A stretch of 30,216 nucleotides of DNA from an uncultured Clostridia bacterium (GTDB lineage: Bacteria > Bacillota > Clostridia > Oscillospirales > CAG-272), in assembly GCA_947624945.1 (NCBI GenBank), contig CANQMJ010000009.1, positions 1 through 30,216 on the forward strand. The letters are read 5' to 3'. Numbering within the stretch: the first letter of the stretch is position 1; the number at the start of each line of letters is the position of its first letter. The notes beneath the pieces are model-generated. The model was given only the letters and a program-made list of their open reading frames with translations. It searched no databases and was not told the origin of the DNA. The translations under genes were made by a program, and so were the position numbers. Of this stretch, positions 6,175 through 14,561 are shown in pieces.

Positions 6175-8316
6175 ATGAACGGATCGACGCTTATAGAGGG
6201 TACTTATCAGATCATAAGACCGATAGGCTCCGGGAGCGGCGGAGAGGTCTATCTTGCATACCACACCCGCCTTGAAAAGAATGTTGTCTTAAAAAAGATA
6301 AAGCTGAGCGCGCAGAAGATGCTTGATATACGCGCGGAAGCCGATATACTGAAAAATCTTCACCATCCGTATCTGCCGCAGGTATTCGATTTTATAATGG
6401 TGACCGATGATAACGGCGAGCAGTCGATATACACGGTCATGGACTTCATACCCGGCAGGTCTTTTGAGGATCTGATGATCGGCGGCGCGCGCTTCACACC
6501 GACGCAGGTCGCAAAATATACACATCAGCTCTGCGAAGCCGTCGAATATCTTCATTCCCGCACGCCTCCGATCCTTCACGGCGATATAAAACCGGCGAAT
6601 GTGATGCTGACGCCCGACGACAATATATGCCTCATCGACTTTAACATCTCGGGCTCGTCGGACGATTTCGAGGTCGTAGCGTTCACACGCGGTTACGCCT
6701 CTCCCGAGCAGTGCGAAGCGGCGAGAGAAAACAGGCTCCGCCGGAAGCAGATCGCGGCTGCTTTATCATCGGCGCAGCCGTACAACGGACCACTTTCACA
6801 GCCGTACAACGGGCAGGTCTACCGCGGCGGCGATGCAACCGAACTCGACGACGACGCGACAGAGCTTGATGACGACCGTACCGAGCTCGACAATGACCCC
6901 GTGGTAGATGCTGTTCTTAGAGGTGAAATGCATACACCGGCAGGCGTCACATTTGCGCCTGTCGCGAGGATCGACAGAAGATCGGATATATTCAGTATAG
7001 GAGCTACGGCATACTGCCTTTTGACGGGACACAAGCCCGACCCCGATTATGACCGTCAGATACCCGTATCGAAGCTCGGCATGAATGTCTCGGACGGGCT
7101 CGCGTACATAATCGACAAGGCGATGATGAAGAAGCCCGGCGACAGGTTTCAGTCTGCGTCCGAGATGCTGCGCGCGATGGATTCGCTCGGCAAAAAGGAT
7201 AAGAGGTACAAGCGGCTCGTCGTCAGGGAAGTTATCTTCTGCACTATATTTATTCTGTTAGCATCGCTTTCGTCGATCACCGCTTACCGCGGATACGGTA
7301 TGATGCAGAGCGAGAGGGCCGACACGTATTACAGCCGCGCACTCGAGCTTTACGAGGCACGGGAATATGAGGACGGCCTTCGCTATATAATCGCCGAGGC
7401 TCTGTCCGATGAGAGCATATATGACGACGGAACGCTCGGCAGCCTTTATTATCTTGCCGCCGAATGTAATTTCGAACTCGGCGAATACGAATCGGCGCTT
7501 TCATTCTACGAACAGGCGATAGAGCATGATCCGACCGACGCCGACTATTACTGCAATTATGCGATATCACTCTCCCGCATGGGCAGGGTCGACAGAGCGT
7601 CCGCTGCGATAGATGAGGCTGTAATGCTCGGGCTTTCGGACGATAAGGTCAGCCTTATGCGCGGCGAGCTCGCTGCGGCGAGAGGCATGACAGACGAAGC
7701 GGAGGCGGCGTTCCGTTCGTGCATCGACTCGTCGGACGACGCGTATCTTCTTGCCCGCGCCTATATGATGTACAGCGACCTCTATGCAAGTGACCCGGCG
7801 TACGACGGCTCGGAGGAGCTCATAAGCAAAAATATTGCGATACTCGAAGAAGCGGAAAACAGCGTGGACGACGCGTATCTGCCTATAATACTCGAGCGGC
7901 TGGCTGACGCGTACGGAGGCATGGCGTCCCTGACGGATGACAGATCGTATCTTGAAAGCACGGTCGGGGTATGCAAACGCCTGATTGAACTCAACTGGGG
8001 CACGTACAACAATTACATGAATCTTGCGGCGGCATATGACAAGCTCGGAGATTTTGAGCAGTGCCGCAGCACATATGAGGAAGTGCTCGAAGCGTTCGGC
8101 GAAAATTACGCCGTATACAAGGACCTCGCGTTCATGGAACTGGAGGTACAGGCGTCAAAGGATCCCGATGCGCGTGACTACGGAAAATTCAAAGAGTACT
8201 ATGACAGTGCGGTGTCTCTGTATGAGGCTTCCGGAGGACAGCAGGATGCGGACACCGAGATGCAGCTTCTGAATGAATCGTACAGCGCGGTCGTAAACGG
8301 CGGCTGGCTCAAATAA
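6175..8316 (+). CDS. Membrane Hanks-type Ser/Thr protein kinase with extracellular TPR domain
   Basis: The kinase domain (about 11-335) has the glycine loop GSGSGGEV (18-25), ATP lysine Lys40, alpha-C Glu55, catalytic loop HGDIKPAN (Asp137, Lys139, Asn142), DFN in place of DFG (Asp155), YASPEQ (174-179) and the subdomain IX Asp271. The HRD arginine is replaced by Gly. An insertion of about 80 residues lies between YASPEQ and Asp271; it holds two QPYNG segments and three tandem TELD motifs (Thr222, Thr229, Thr236). One transmembrane helix (353-370) is followed by an outside TPR-rich region (about 380-713). There are no PASTA repeats, so this is not a PrkC ortholog. It opens an operon that also encodes an FHA protein and a PP2C phosphatase, its likely partners. 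AGAGG precedes the ATG. Confidence 0.93.
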   Translation: MNGSTLIEGTYQIIRPIGSGSGGEVYLAYHTRLEKNVVLKKIKLSAQKMLDIRAEADILKNLHHPYLPQVFDFIMVTDDNGEQSIYTVMDFIPGRSFEDLMIGGARFTPTQVAKYTHQLCEAVEYLHSRTPPILHGDIKPANVMLTPDDNICLIDFNISGSSDDFEVVAFTRGYASPEQCEAARENRLRRKQIAAALSSAQPYNGPLSQPYNGQVYRGGDATELDDDATELDDDRTELDNDPVVDAVLRGEMHTPAGVTFAPVARIDRRSDIFSIGATAYCLLTGHKPDPDYDRQIPVSKLGMNVSDGLAYIIDKAMMKKPGDRFQSASEMLRAMDSLGKKDKRYKRLVVREVIFCTIFILLASLSSITAYRGYGMMQSERADTYYSRALELYEAREYEDGLRYIIAEALSDESIYDDGTLGSLYYLAAECNFELGEYESALSFYEQAIEHDPTDADYYCNYAISLSRMGRVDRASAAIDEAVMLGLSDDKVSLMRGELAAARGMTDEAEAAFRSCIDSSDDAYLLARAYMMYSDLYASDPAYDGSEELISKNIAILEEAENSVDDAYLPIILERLADAYGGMASLTDDRSYLESTVGVCKRLIELNWGTYNNYMNLAAAYDKLGDFEQCRSTYEEVLEAFGENYAVYKDLAFMELEVQASKDPDARDYGKFKEYYDSAVSLYEASGGQQDADTEMQLLNESYSAVVNGGWLK
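6835..6897 (+). repeat. Three 21-bp in-frame repeats encoding T-E-L-D motifs
   Basis: Units at 6835, 6856 and 6877 each encode (A/R)-T-E-L-D-(D/N)-D inside the kinase. The codons differ (acc gaa ctc, aca gag ctt, acc gag ctc) while the residues are kept. This points to selection on the peptide rather than a fresh DNA duplication. Confidence 0.85.
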
Positions 8317-8327
8317 AGGAGAAGATC

Positions 8328-8483
8328 ATGACTATATTCGGATATACTTTTACGGTCGGCGAATTGATGTTTTACGGCGGCGCTGCCGGCGCCGTTATAT
8401 CTCTGATCATCGTCATCGCGGCGCTGAAGATATTTTCCTCGCGGCGCCGGAAAATGCTGAAAAAAATAATGGAATCTTTATAA
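8328..8483 (+). CDS. 51-residue single-pass membrane microprotein
   Basis: A small ORF starts at the ATG at 8328, directly behind AAAGGAG (8315-8321), which overlaps the kinase stop codon, and ends with TAA at 8481-8483. The product has a short N-terminus (MTIFGYTFTVGELMFY), a glycine/alanine-rich transmembrane helix (about 17-36) and a strongly basic cytoplasmic tail (SSRRRKMLKK). The function is unknown. Its tight coupling to the kinase and its place inside the operon suggest a membrane partner of the kinase or the pilus basal body. The excellent ribosome site and spacing make it a real gene in my view. Confidence 0.72.
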   Translation: MTIFGYTFTVGELMFYGGAAGAVISLIIVIAALKIFSSRRRKMLKKIMESL

Positions 8484-8516
8484 AAATCAAATCGGGATCG
8501 AAGGAGTATTTGCAGC

Positions 8517-9260
8517 ATGAGAAAGAGAACGATAATATTCGGCGCGGTAATGCTTGTATTGTGCATTTACACCGCCGTTGCGTCCCGCATGGTGTACGGA
8601 CTGAACATTTACACAGTCTCGTACGGCATCGGACGTGTGTTTTCACTGACATATATACCTGTCGGGATAGCGGCAGTTGTCGCGCTCGTTGTATTTGCGG
8701 TATTATTTGCAAAGGATTATCCGAGAATAAAGAGCATCGTATCTCCGAAGCTGGACGCTCTTGCGGAACGGATAGACAGGAGCATGGCGGACAGTGCGCA
8801 GCGTAAAAGAGCTGCGGCAATGTCTTACGCACCTTACGGAACGGCACAGCCCATGCAGAACAATCAATTCACGCAGCCTATGCAGCAGCCCGTACAGACG
8901 ATGCAGAACGCTCAGTTCACGCATCCTATGCAGCAGCCCGTACAGCCTATGCAGAACGCTCAGTTCACACAGCCTATGCAGCAGCCCGTACAGCCGCAGA
9001 TGCCGGAGACTGCAGAGCAGGAAACAAAAGACTCTCAGGCAAATGAAAACGCGCAGAATGATGCGCCTGCCGATGCGGGCTCCGAAAACGTCAGCGATAC
9101 CGGCAACGCTGAAAACGCTGCGGCAGAAAACGCAAATGAAAGCCCGAATACAAACACAGCAAAATTCTGCGGATCATGCGGCGCGCCGATCACACCCGGT
9201 CAGAAATTCTGCGCGAAATGCGGTAGACGGCTTTTAATGGAGGACGAACATGGAAACTAA
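8517..9260 (+). CDS. Membrane protein with Q/P-rich repeats and C-terminal zinc ribbon
   Basis: This 247-residue protein has two transmembrane helices (about 7-22 and 49-67), a hydrophilic linker and three 16-residue repeats of the form MQNxQFTxPMQQPVQx (about 113-160). An acidic, Asn/Ala-rich spacer follows. At the C-terminus is a double-CxxC zinc ribbon (Cys218, Cys221, Cys232, Cys235; FCGSCG...FCAKCG). With both termini inside, the linker and ribbon would lie in the cytoplasm and could recruit partners. AAGGAG lies 10 bp before the ATG. Its last 11 bp overlap the next gene, which implies translational coupling. The specific role is unknown. Confidence 0.8.
   Translation: MRKRTIIFGAVMLVLCIYTAVASRMVYGLNIYTVSYGIGRVFSLTYIPVGIAAVVALVVFAVLFAKDYPRIKSIVSPKLDALAERIDRSMADSAQRKRAAAMSYAPYGTAQPMQNNQFTQPMQQPVQTMQNAQFTHPMQQPVQPMQNAQFTQPMQQPVQPQMPETAEQETKDSQANENAQNDAPADAGSENVSDTGNAENAAAENANESPNTNTAKFCGSCGAPITPGQKFCAKCGRRLLMEDEHGN
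8853..8996 (+). repeat. Three 48-bp in-frame tandem repeats
   Basis: Units at 8853, 8901 and 8949 are about 90% identical and encode the 16-residue Gln/Pro-rich repeats of the zinc-ribbon membrane protein. High DNA identity suggests recent expansion, so copy number may vary between strains. Confidence 0.85.
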
Positions 9261-12027
9261 GCTCGGGAAACGCAAACTGATAGTTATCATTTCCATAGTA
9301 TCGGTGCTCGTGTTGGCGGCTGTGATCGCCGCCGGCATCGGTATTTCAAAAGCAGTCAGCCGTGGTCGCGACAACGAGAGAGCCGTATTTATGGCGCTGT
9401 CGTACCTTCGCGACTCAAATACGGAGATGGCAAAGAATTATATAAATAAAGTCTCCGATAAGACAAACAAGAAGATCGGATTTGCCAAGGACAGCGCCGA
9501 GGTCATCCGTCAGGAGATGATAGGCAACAAAACGCTCAGCGAGATCGATATCGACGTTATAAACGACACCTACAAGCTCGATCAGACGCAGTCGGCGATC
9601 GTTACGTATCTGTCGACCGACGCCGTAAACGGCAGCGCAGACGGCTATGACAGCGTTATCGATCAGATAGTCAGGCAGATGGACATATCCGACGGCAGAA
9701 AATCCAAGTATGAAGCGCAGTACGAGATGGAGCGCATGCTTCTTTCGGGCGGATATCTTGACGAAGAAAGAGCCGCCGAGTGCGAGAAGCTGCTCGGTAA
9801 AGAATCCATGATCGAGCTCGAGCTCGGTTCCGCGATCTCCTTCGGAAATTACAACCGCGCATTCAATATGGCGGTCGATCTTGCGGCGGAGGACCCATCC
9901 GACGAGAATATGATCCTGCTCGCGGATGTGATCGCACGCGCGGCATATTCGGGTTCGTATATCGACAGCGCATACCTGTATGAGGCTGTTGGAAAGAAAT
10001 ATGACCCCGAGGCAGAGCAGCGCAAAAACGCAAATCTGAATAAAGAGATAGAAAAGCTCGAGGGAGAAGTCTTCGAGACGGAAATGATGCTTTCGAACAC
10101 CGAGGATGATGCCGAGCGGGCAAAGACAAACGATGAGCTGAACGAAAAAAGGGAAGAGATCAAATCGCTCGAAATCAAGCGCGACAATCCCCTTCTGTAC
10201 AGAGCGCTCAACTCTGTCGAAACCGTATCGGGTGTGCGCGGAGATATAGTCAGGGCAAAGCTCTACTACACGGCGGGGCTTTTTGAGGACGCCGAAAAAT
10301 GTATGAAAAAAGCGGCGGGATCGTTTGAAAAGCGGTTCTGCGACAGCAGCGACGTCGTCAGAGGACTCAACCTGCTCGAAAAGATCTACAGCGGAAAAGC
10401 ATCCTCGACGGAAAAACGTCAGGCGTCGTCGACCGTTGCCGATATGCTTGACAGTGTGTCGGACAATATGTACATGAACAGCGGGTACGGATACAGTTAT
10501 TCGACAGGTCTGTCCGATGCGATGGCAAATGAGCTTTTGACCGACTACAAGTATCAGAGCAGCGACATCTACATAACGAGCATAGACGACAGCGCATATC
10601 CGGATCTCACCGTGACCGTCAACGGCAGAGAGGACGTTATCTCCGACATCGTACACAAGCGCGGCATCGTTGTAAGAGATACGCACTATGACGTAAAATA
10701 TAAGGCGGAGATAGACGAATCGTCGATGGCGTCGATATGCTTTGTCGTCGATATAAGCGGAAGTATGAGCGGCTCACCGATAGACAACGCGAAAAACGCG
10801 CTTCGTTCTTTTATCAACACCTTGAGCGACAACGTAGAGGTATCGATAGTGGCGTTCGACGACGCTTATTATGAGCGTACGCCGCTGACAACGGATCCCG
10901 GCGAGCTTTTGGCAGGAGTCGAAACGCTTTATCCGAACGGCGGCACCAATATTGCGGAAGGCATAAGGGGCGGCATCGCGTCGCTGAAAAATGCGTCCGG
11001 AGCTAAAAACATTATACTTATGACGGACGGACAGAGCGGTGAGGATTACAGCTGGCAGGACGAGGCTGCCGCCGACGGCGTTATGATATTCACGGTCGGT
11101 TTCGGTGACGTCAACGAACAGTATCTGAGACAGATCGCGGAGCTTACGGGCGGAACGTTTACGCTCGCCGATTCATCGGGCGATCTCGGAAGCGTCTATT
11201 CGAGCATAGGCTCCGTCATAGGAAACAGAGCGAAGATCACGTACACGGTCACGGAAAACGTTGATGAAGCGCCGAGATATGTTTACATAAGATCAGACAA
11301 CTACGATTCGTCGCAGTCGAAGGAGTACCGTGGCGCAGGCAGCAACAAACCGGCGACGGCGGATACATTCGTAATTTTGAGCAGTCTGATGTACACCAAA
11401 AACGACATGGACTATTACAGGAATCAGAATCAGGATTTAACGGTCCAGCTCAGCTCGTCGTCAAACAGCGATGTCGAAAGCCTTGAAATAGACGGGAAAA
11501 AGATAACGCCTGAAGAAAATTCATGGTATGTCGAATTTAAGATAGCTCCGCTCGACGTCGGCATTTATGACATCAAATTCAATTTCAAGGACGGCTCGTC
11601 TCTTGAGGTCGATAATGTGATCGTCGTGTATGACGATTCATCGGAGACGACAAAGGTGTATTATTCCGATGTGATAAAGATCGGAAGCGTTCTGCTACAG
11701 GGCGGTCCGACCGTTGTCCTCGATGACGGTACGGTGGTCATGAACGGCATTCACTTCTATGAGTCCGGAGGCTCCCAGTATGACAGCACGCTCAATGCTT
11801 ATTCCAACAACAATGTGGTTCTTAAGCCCGCGTCGGTAAGCGATAACCGAACGCAGGAGGGATATCTTGACTGGGGCGACACATGTACCTTCTCGATCGA
11901 CGGACGTGTTTACCTGTCGAGCGGCGACGCTCAGAATTCACTGGGGTACGAAACGATAGCCGCAAGCGGCAAACTGACCGGCAGCATCGACAATGAGCAC
12001 TGCACGATAACGAGAAGTGCATCTTAA
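9250..12027 (+). CDS. Membrane-anchored von Willebrand factor A domain protein
   Basis: This 925-residue protein has one N-terminal transmembrane helix (about 8-33). A helical, TPR-like region follows, with a charged coiled coil at about 255-320. A von Willebrand A domain (about 495-670) has an intact metal-ion-dependent adhesion site: Asp501-x-Ser503-x-Ser505 (DISGSMS), Thr566 (GGTNI) and Asp593 (MTDG). The C-terminal part is beta-rich. The bulk is predicted outside the cell, where such domains bind protein ligands in a metal-dependent way. In other Tad and pilus systems, VWA proteins (TadG, tip adhesins) mediate surface binding, so an adhesin or assembly role is plausible here. GGAGG at 9239-9243 sets the start, which overlaps the preceding gene. 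Confidence 0.9.
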   Translation: METKLGKRKLIVIISIVSVLVLAAVIAAGIGISKAVSRGRDNERAVFMALSYLRDSNTEMAKNYINKVSDKTNKKIGFAKDSAEVIRQEMIGNKTLSEIDIDVINDTYKLDQTQSAIVTYLSTDAVNGSADGYDSVIDQIVRQMDISDGRKSKYEAQYEMERMLLSGGYLDEERAAECEKLLGKESMIELELGSAISFGNYNRAFNMAVDLAAEDPSDENMILLADVIARAAYSGSYIDSAYLYEAVGKKYDPEAEQRKNANLNKEIEKLEGEVFETEMMLSNTEDDAERAKTNDELNEKREEIKSLEIKRDNPLLYRALNSVETVSGVRGDIVRAKLYYTAGLFEDAEKCMKKAAGSFEKRFCDSSDVVRGLNLLEKIYSGKASSTEKRQASSTVADMLDSVSDNMYMNSGYGYSYSTGLSDAMANELLTDYKYQSSDIYITSIDDSAYPDLTVTVNGREDVISDIVHKRGIVVRDTHYDVKYKAEIDESSMASICFVVDISGSMSGSPIDNAKNALRSFINTLSDNVEVSIVAFDDAYYERTPLTTDPGELLAGVETLYPNGGTNIAEGIRGGIASLKNASGAKNIILMTDGQSGEDYSWQDEAAADGVMIFTVGFGDVNEQYLRQIAELTGGTFTLADSSGDLGSVYSSIGSVIGNRAKITYTVTENVDEAPRYVYIRSDNYDSSQSKEYRGAGSNKPATADTFVILSSLMYTKNDMDYYRNQNQDLTVQLSSSSNSDVESLEIDGKKITPEENSWYVEFKIAPLDVGIYDIKFNFKDGSSLEVDNVIVVYDDSSETTKVYYSDVIKIGSVLLQGGPTVVLDDGTVVMNGIHFYESGGSQYDSTLNAYSNNNVVLKPASVSDNRTQEGYLDWGDTCTFSIDGRVYLSSGDAQNSLGYETIAASGKLTGSIDNEHCTITRSAS

Positions 12028-12040
12028 ATGAGGGTTGATC

Positions 12041-13447
12041 ATGGAAAAACTGAAAAACAAAAAATTGCTGATAATCGTTGCCGTTATATTTGTTGTTGCG
12101 GCAGCGGTAACGGCTGCGGTCATTTTGTCGCTTTCCGGGAAGGATGACGTCAGCCGTGCGCTCGATCTCGGCGACAGATACCTTTCAAACATGGATTACG
12201 ATTCCGCGATAAGGGAATACAGCCGTGTCCTCTCTATCGATCCCAACAACGAGGATGCGCTGGCAGGTATCGTGATGAGTTATGCCGGTCTCGGTGAAAA
12301 AGAAAAGGCAAAGGATCTCTTTTCAAAATATCTCCCCGATACGAAGCGCACCGATGTCCTTGAGTCATACGGAAAGATGCTTGAAGACGAGGGAGATTAT
12401 GCCGGCGCCGTTGCGATCGCGGAGAAGCTGATAAGTCTGCGCGACGGCGACGAGGATCATGAGTGGATGGCGGAGATCATCGCCAAAAACGGTGCGGCGC
12501 GCCATGATTACAGCGAGAGCACGATAGTCACGGCCGAGGTTCGCGACGGCTCAGTCAACACGATGGGCAGCAATAAGATGGGCGCGCTCGGCACGGACGT
12601 CAACTTCGGCACCGATATTGCAGCCGATACGATGGCTCCCGCCGGATTCAAGGGAAAGGCGATCGGAGTATATACGTTCGGTTCAAATACTGTTGTGATC
12701 GACGAAAACAACTCGCTTTGGATAGCGGGAAGCAGCCGCAGCGGTCAGAAAACGGGCTCGGGGACCGAAATGATCGTAAAGGCGGGCTGGGAAGACATCA
12801 CGCCTCCCGACTGTAAGGTCATAAAAGCAGCCGGATTTGACAGTACGATATTTGCGCTCACCTCCGACGGAAAGCTTTGGGTCACCGGTCAGAACTGCGG
12901 ATTTGTCAACGGGGATGTGTGGCTCGACGGTTGGGAATGTATAACCGGATATAATACTATACTCGATCTGCAGTGTTCAAGATATAACGTGACATTTTTG
13001 AACAGCGACGGCACCGTGTACAGAGCATCGTTCGGCAGTGTCGCAACAAATGCGGGATATGTCTCGGCAAGCTGGTATTCGGCAGCGAAGAATGTGGCGG
13101 CGTATTCGATCGGAACGAATTCCGGCATGGTGTGGTGCGATTCCGACGGCAGATTCGGCAGCGACAACTGGTCGGCTTATTATCCGGACTCATGGAACAT
13201 CGTCAATGCGTACGGCTCAACGGAAGGCTGGGGACCGCAGTATTCCGTCGATTCGATAGCAAATGTTGAAAACGGATTTTATGTTCTCGCCTCCGACGGT
13301 GTTCTGCACTATGTCGCAAACGGGACTGACACTGAGATACAGACGCCGAAAGCGGTGGAAGATATATATGTGACAGGGTCAAGCTGCGTTGCGGAGCTTC
13401 AGGGCGGAGGCTTTGTCCTCTTTGACAACGCAGGAAACCAAAAATAA
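12041..13447 (+). CDS. Membrane-anchored TPR protein with RCC1-like beta-propeller repeats
   Basis: This 468-residue protein has an N-terminal transmembrane helix (about 8-30), a short TPR region (about 40-150; DLGDRYLSNMDYDSAIREYS is a good TPR helix pair) and repeated beta-sheet blades. These have the look of RCC1/BLIP-II propellers (GSNTVVIDENNSLWIAGSS, DSTIFALTSDGKLWVTGQN, YNVTFLNSDGTVYRA, ENGFYVLASDGVLHYVA). It should be exposed outside the membrane. I start it at the ATG at 12041, 6 bp after GAGGG; a TTG two codons earlier is less well placed. Propellers of this kind bind proteins or glycans; the ligand is unknown. Confidence 0.8.
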   Translation: MEKLKNKKLLIIVAVIFVVAAAVTAAVILSLSGKDDVSRALDLGDRYLSNMDYDSAIREYSRVLSIDPNNEDALAGIVMSYAGLGEKEKAKDLFSKYLPDTKRTDVLESYGKMLEDEGDYAGAVAIAEKLISLRDGDEDHEWMAEIIAKNGAARHDYSESTIVTAEVRDGSVNTMGSNKMGALGTDVNFGTDIAADTMAPAGFKGKAIGVYTFGSNTVVIDENNSLWIAGSSRSGQKTGSGTEMIVKAGWEDITPPDCKVIKAAGFDSTIFALTSDGKLWVTGQNCGFVNGDVWLDGWECITGYNTILDLQCSRYNVTFLNSDGTVYRASFGSVATNAGYVSASWYSAAKNVAAYSIGTNSGMVWCDSDGRFGSDNWSAYYPDSWNIVNAYGSTEGWGPQYSVDSIANVENGFYVLASDGVLHYVANGTDTEIQTPKAVEDIYVTGSSCVAELQGGGFVLFDNAGNQK

Positions 13448-13476
13448 TAGACAGGAACGGGAGGATACGTGAACAT

Positions 13477-14532
13477 ATGAATATTTCGGTGATCATAGCA
13501 GACAAAAACATGGATTATTTATCCCGCATCTCGGAGTTCCTTCAGCAGTACGATAATCTGACGATAAGTATTTGTTCGGACGGGGATAAGTTTCAGTCCA
13601 TTATCGACGCGGGACGGTATGACGTTGCGCTTTTTGACCCCGACATATCGGAAGACAGGATCATATTCGGCAACGTAAAGCTTGCGCTGTGTCTGTACAG
13701 CGACGAAGCCCGAAATCTCGGTCTTTACACTGATATGACAAAGGTGATGAAATATCAGCGCATCAGCCATATATACAAGAACATCGTACGAGAATATGCG
13801 GATAAGGCCGGCTACGCCGCCGATTTTGACAAATCGCAGAATACGCACATAATTTCCGTTTTCTCCCCGATAGGCGGAAGCGGAAAAACGGTGATAGCGC
13901 TTGCGGTCGCAAGCGGACTTGTCGGCATAGGAAAGAGCGCGCTGTTTGTGAGCATGGAGCAGCTCAGCAGTTCGGCCGAGGTAAACGCCAAGTATGAAAA
14001 CGGACTTATAAGTCTGATCGAAGCAGCCTCGGAGCCGGAGGACAAGGTCGACTTCGGTTCGAAGGTGATCGGGCTGGCAAAAGAAGGCATGAACGGCATG
14101 TCGTATGTCGAAGGCTTTGACAGGATAGTGGACTATGACGCTGTTTCATCAGACGACATCGAGGCGGTACTTACGAGAATTAAGCGTGCCGGTTTATATG
14201 ACTATATCGTTGTTGACCTTGAAAGCAGACTCGGCGACATAGAAAAATCGGTGATATCGCTGTCCGATCATATCGTCGTCGTCGAAAGACCGGGAGAGCT
14301 CCCCTCAAAAAAGATGCAGCTCTTTGCCGAGCAGGCAGTGACCGGCGAATATAAGGGCAAGATGGTGAGGGTAGGCAACTTCGCCGAAAACAACTCTTCA
14401 TACACGGTGACCTTTGACGCTCCGATAATCAGTCTTGTACATAACTATGGAAATCTCCCGCTCAGGAATATGATCGGAGCTATAATCTCCAACGGTGAAT
14501 TAGACGTACGGCAGATAATAAAGGCACAATAA
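13477..14532 (+). CDS. tadZ: TadZ/CpaE-like pilus-localisation ATPase-family protein
   Basis: The 351-residue protein has an N-terminal receiver-like domain (about 1-115, NISVIIADKN and YDVALFDPD) fused to a ParA/MinD-type P-loop domain (about 122-330). This is the architecture of TadZ/CpaE, which places the Tad machine in the cell. The Walker A motif reads PIGGSGKT (131-138): the normal P-loop lysine Lys137 is kept, but the signature lysine of the deviant ParA motif (KGGxGKT) is replaced by Ile. YDYIVVDLES fits the Walker B strand. GGGAGG lies 12 bp upstream. It directly precedes tadA, as in classical tad loci. Confidence 0.85.
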   Translation: MNISVIIADKNMDYLSRISEFLQQYDNLTISICSDGDKFQSIIDAGRYDVALFDPDISEDRIIFGNVKLALCLYSDEARNLGLYTDMTKVMKYQRISHIYKNIVREYADKAGYAADFDKSQNTHIISVFSPIGGSGKTVIALAVASGLVGIGKSALFVSMEQLSSSAEVNAKYENGLISLIEAASEPEDKVDFGSKVIGLAKEGMNGMSYVEGFDRIVDYDAVSSDDIEAVLTRIKRAGLYDYIVVDLESRLGDIEKSVISLSDHIVVVERPGELPSKKMQLFAEQAVTGEYKGKMVRVGNFAENNSSYTVTFDAPIISLVHNYGNLPLRNMIGAIISNGELDVRQIIKAQ

Positions 14533-14561
14533 GACATCATTAACGGAGACGGAGGACAAAG

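Noticed and set aside
9415..10686. Long minus-strand reading frame of 423 codons inside the VWA gene
   Set aside because: It is fully antisense to a gene with clear domains. It has no recognisable domain and a low-complexity composition; it arises from the codon bias of the real gene.
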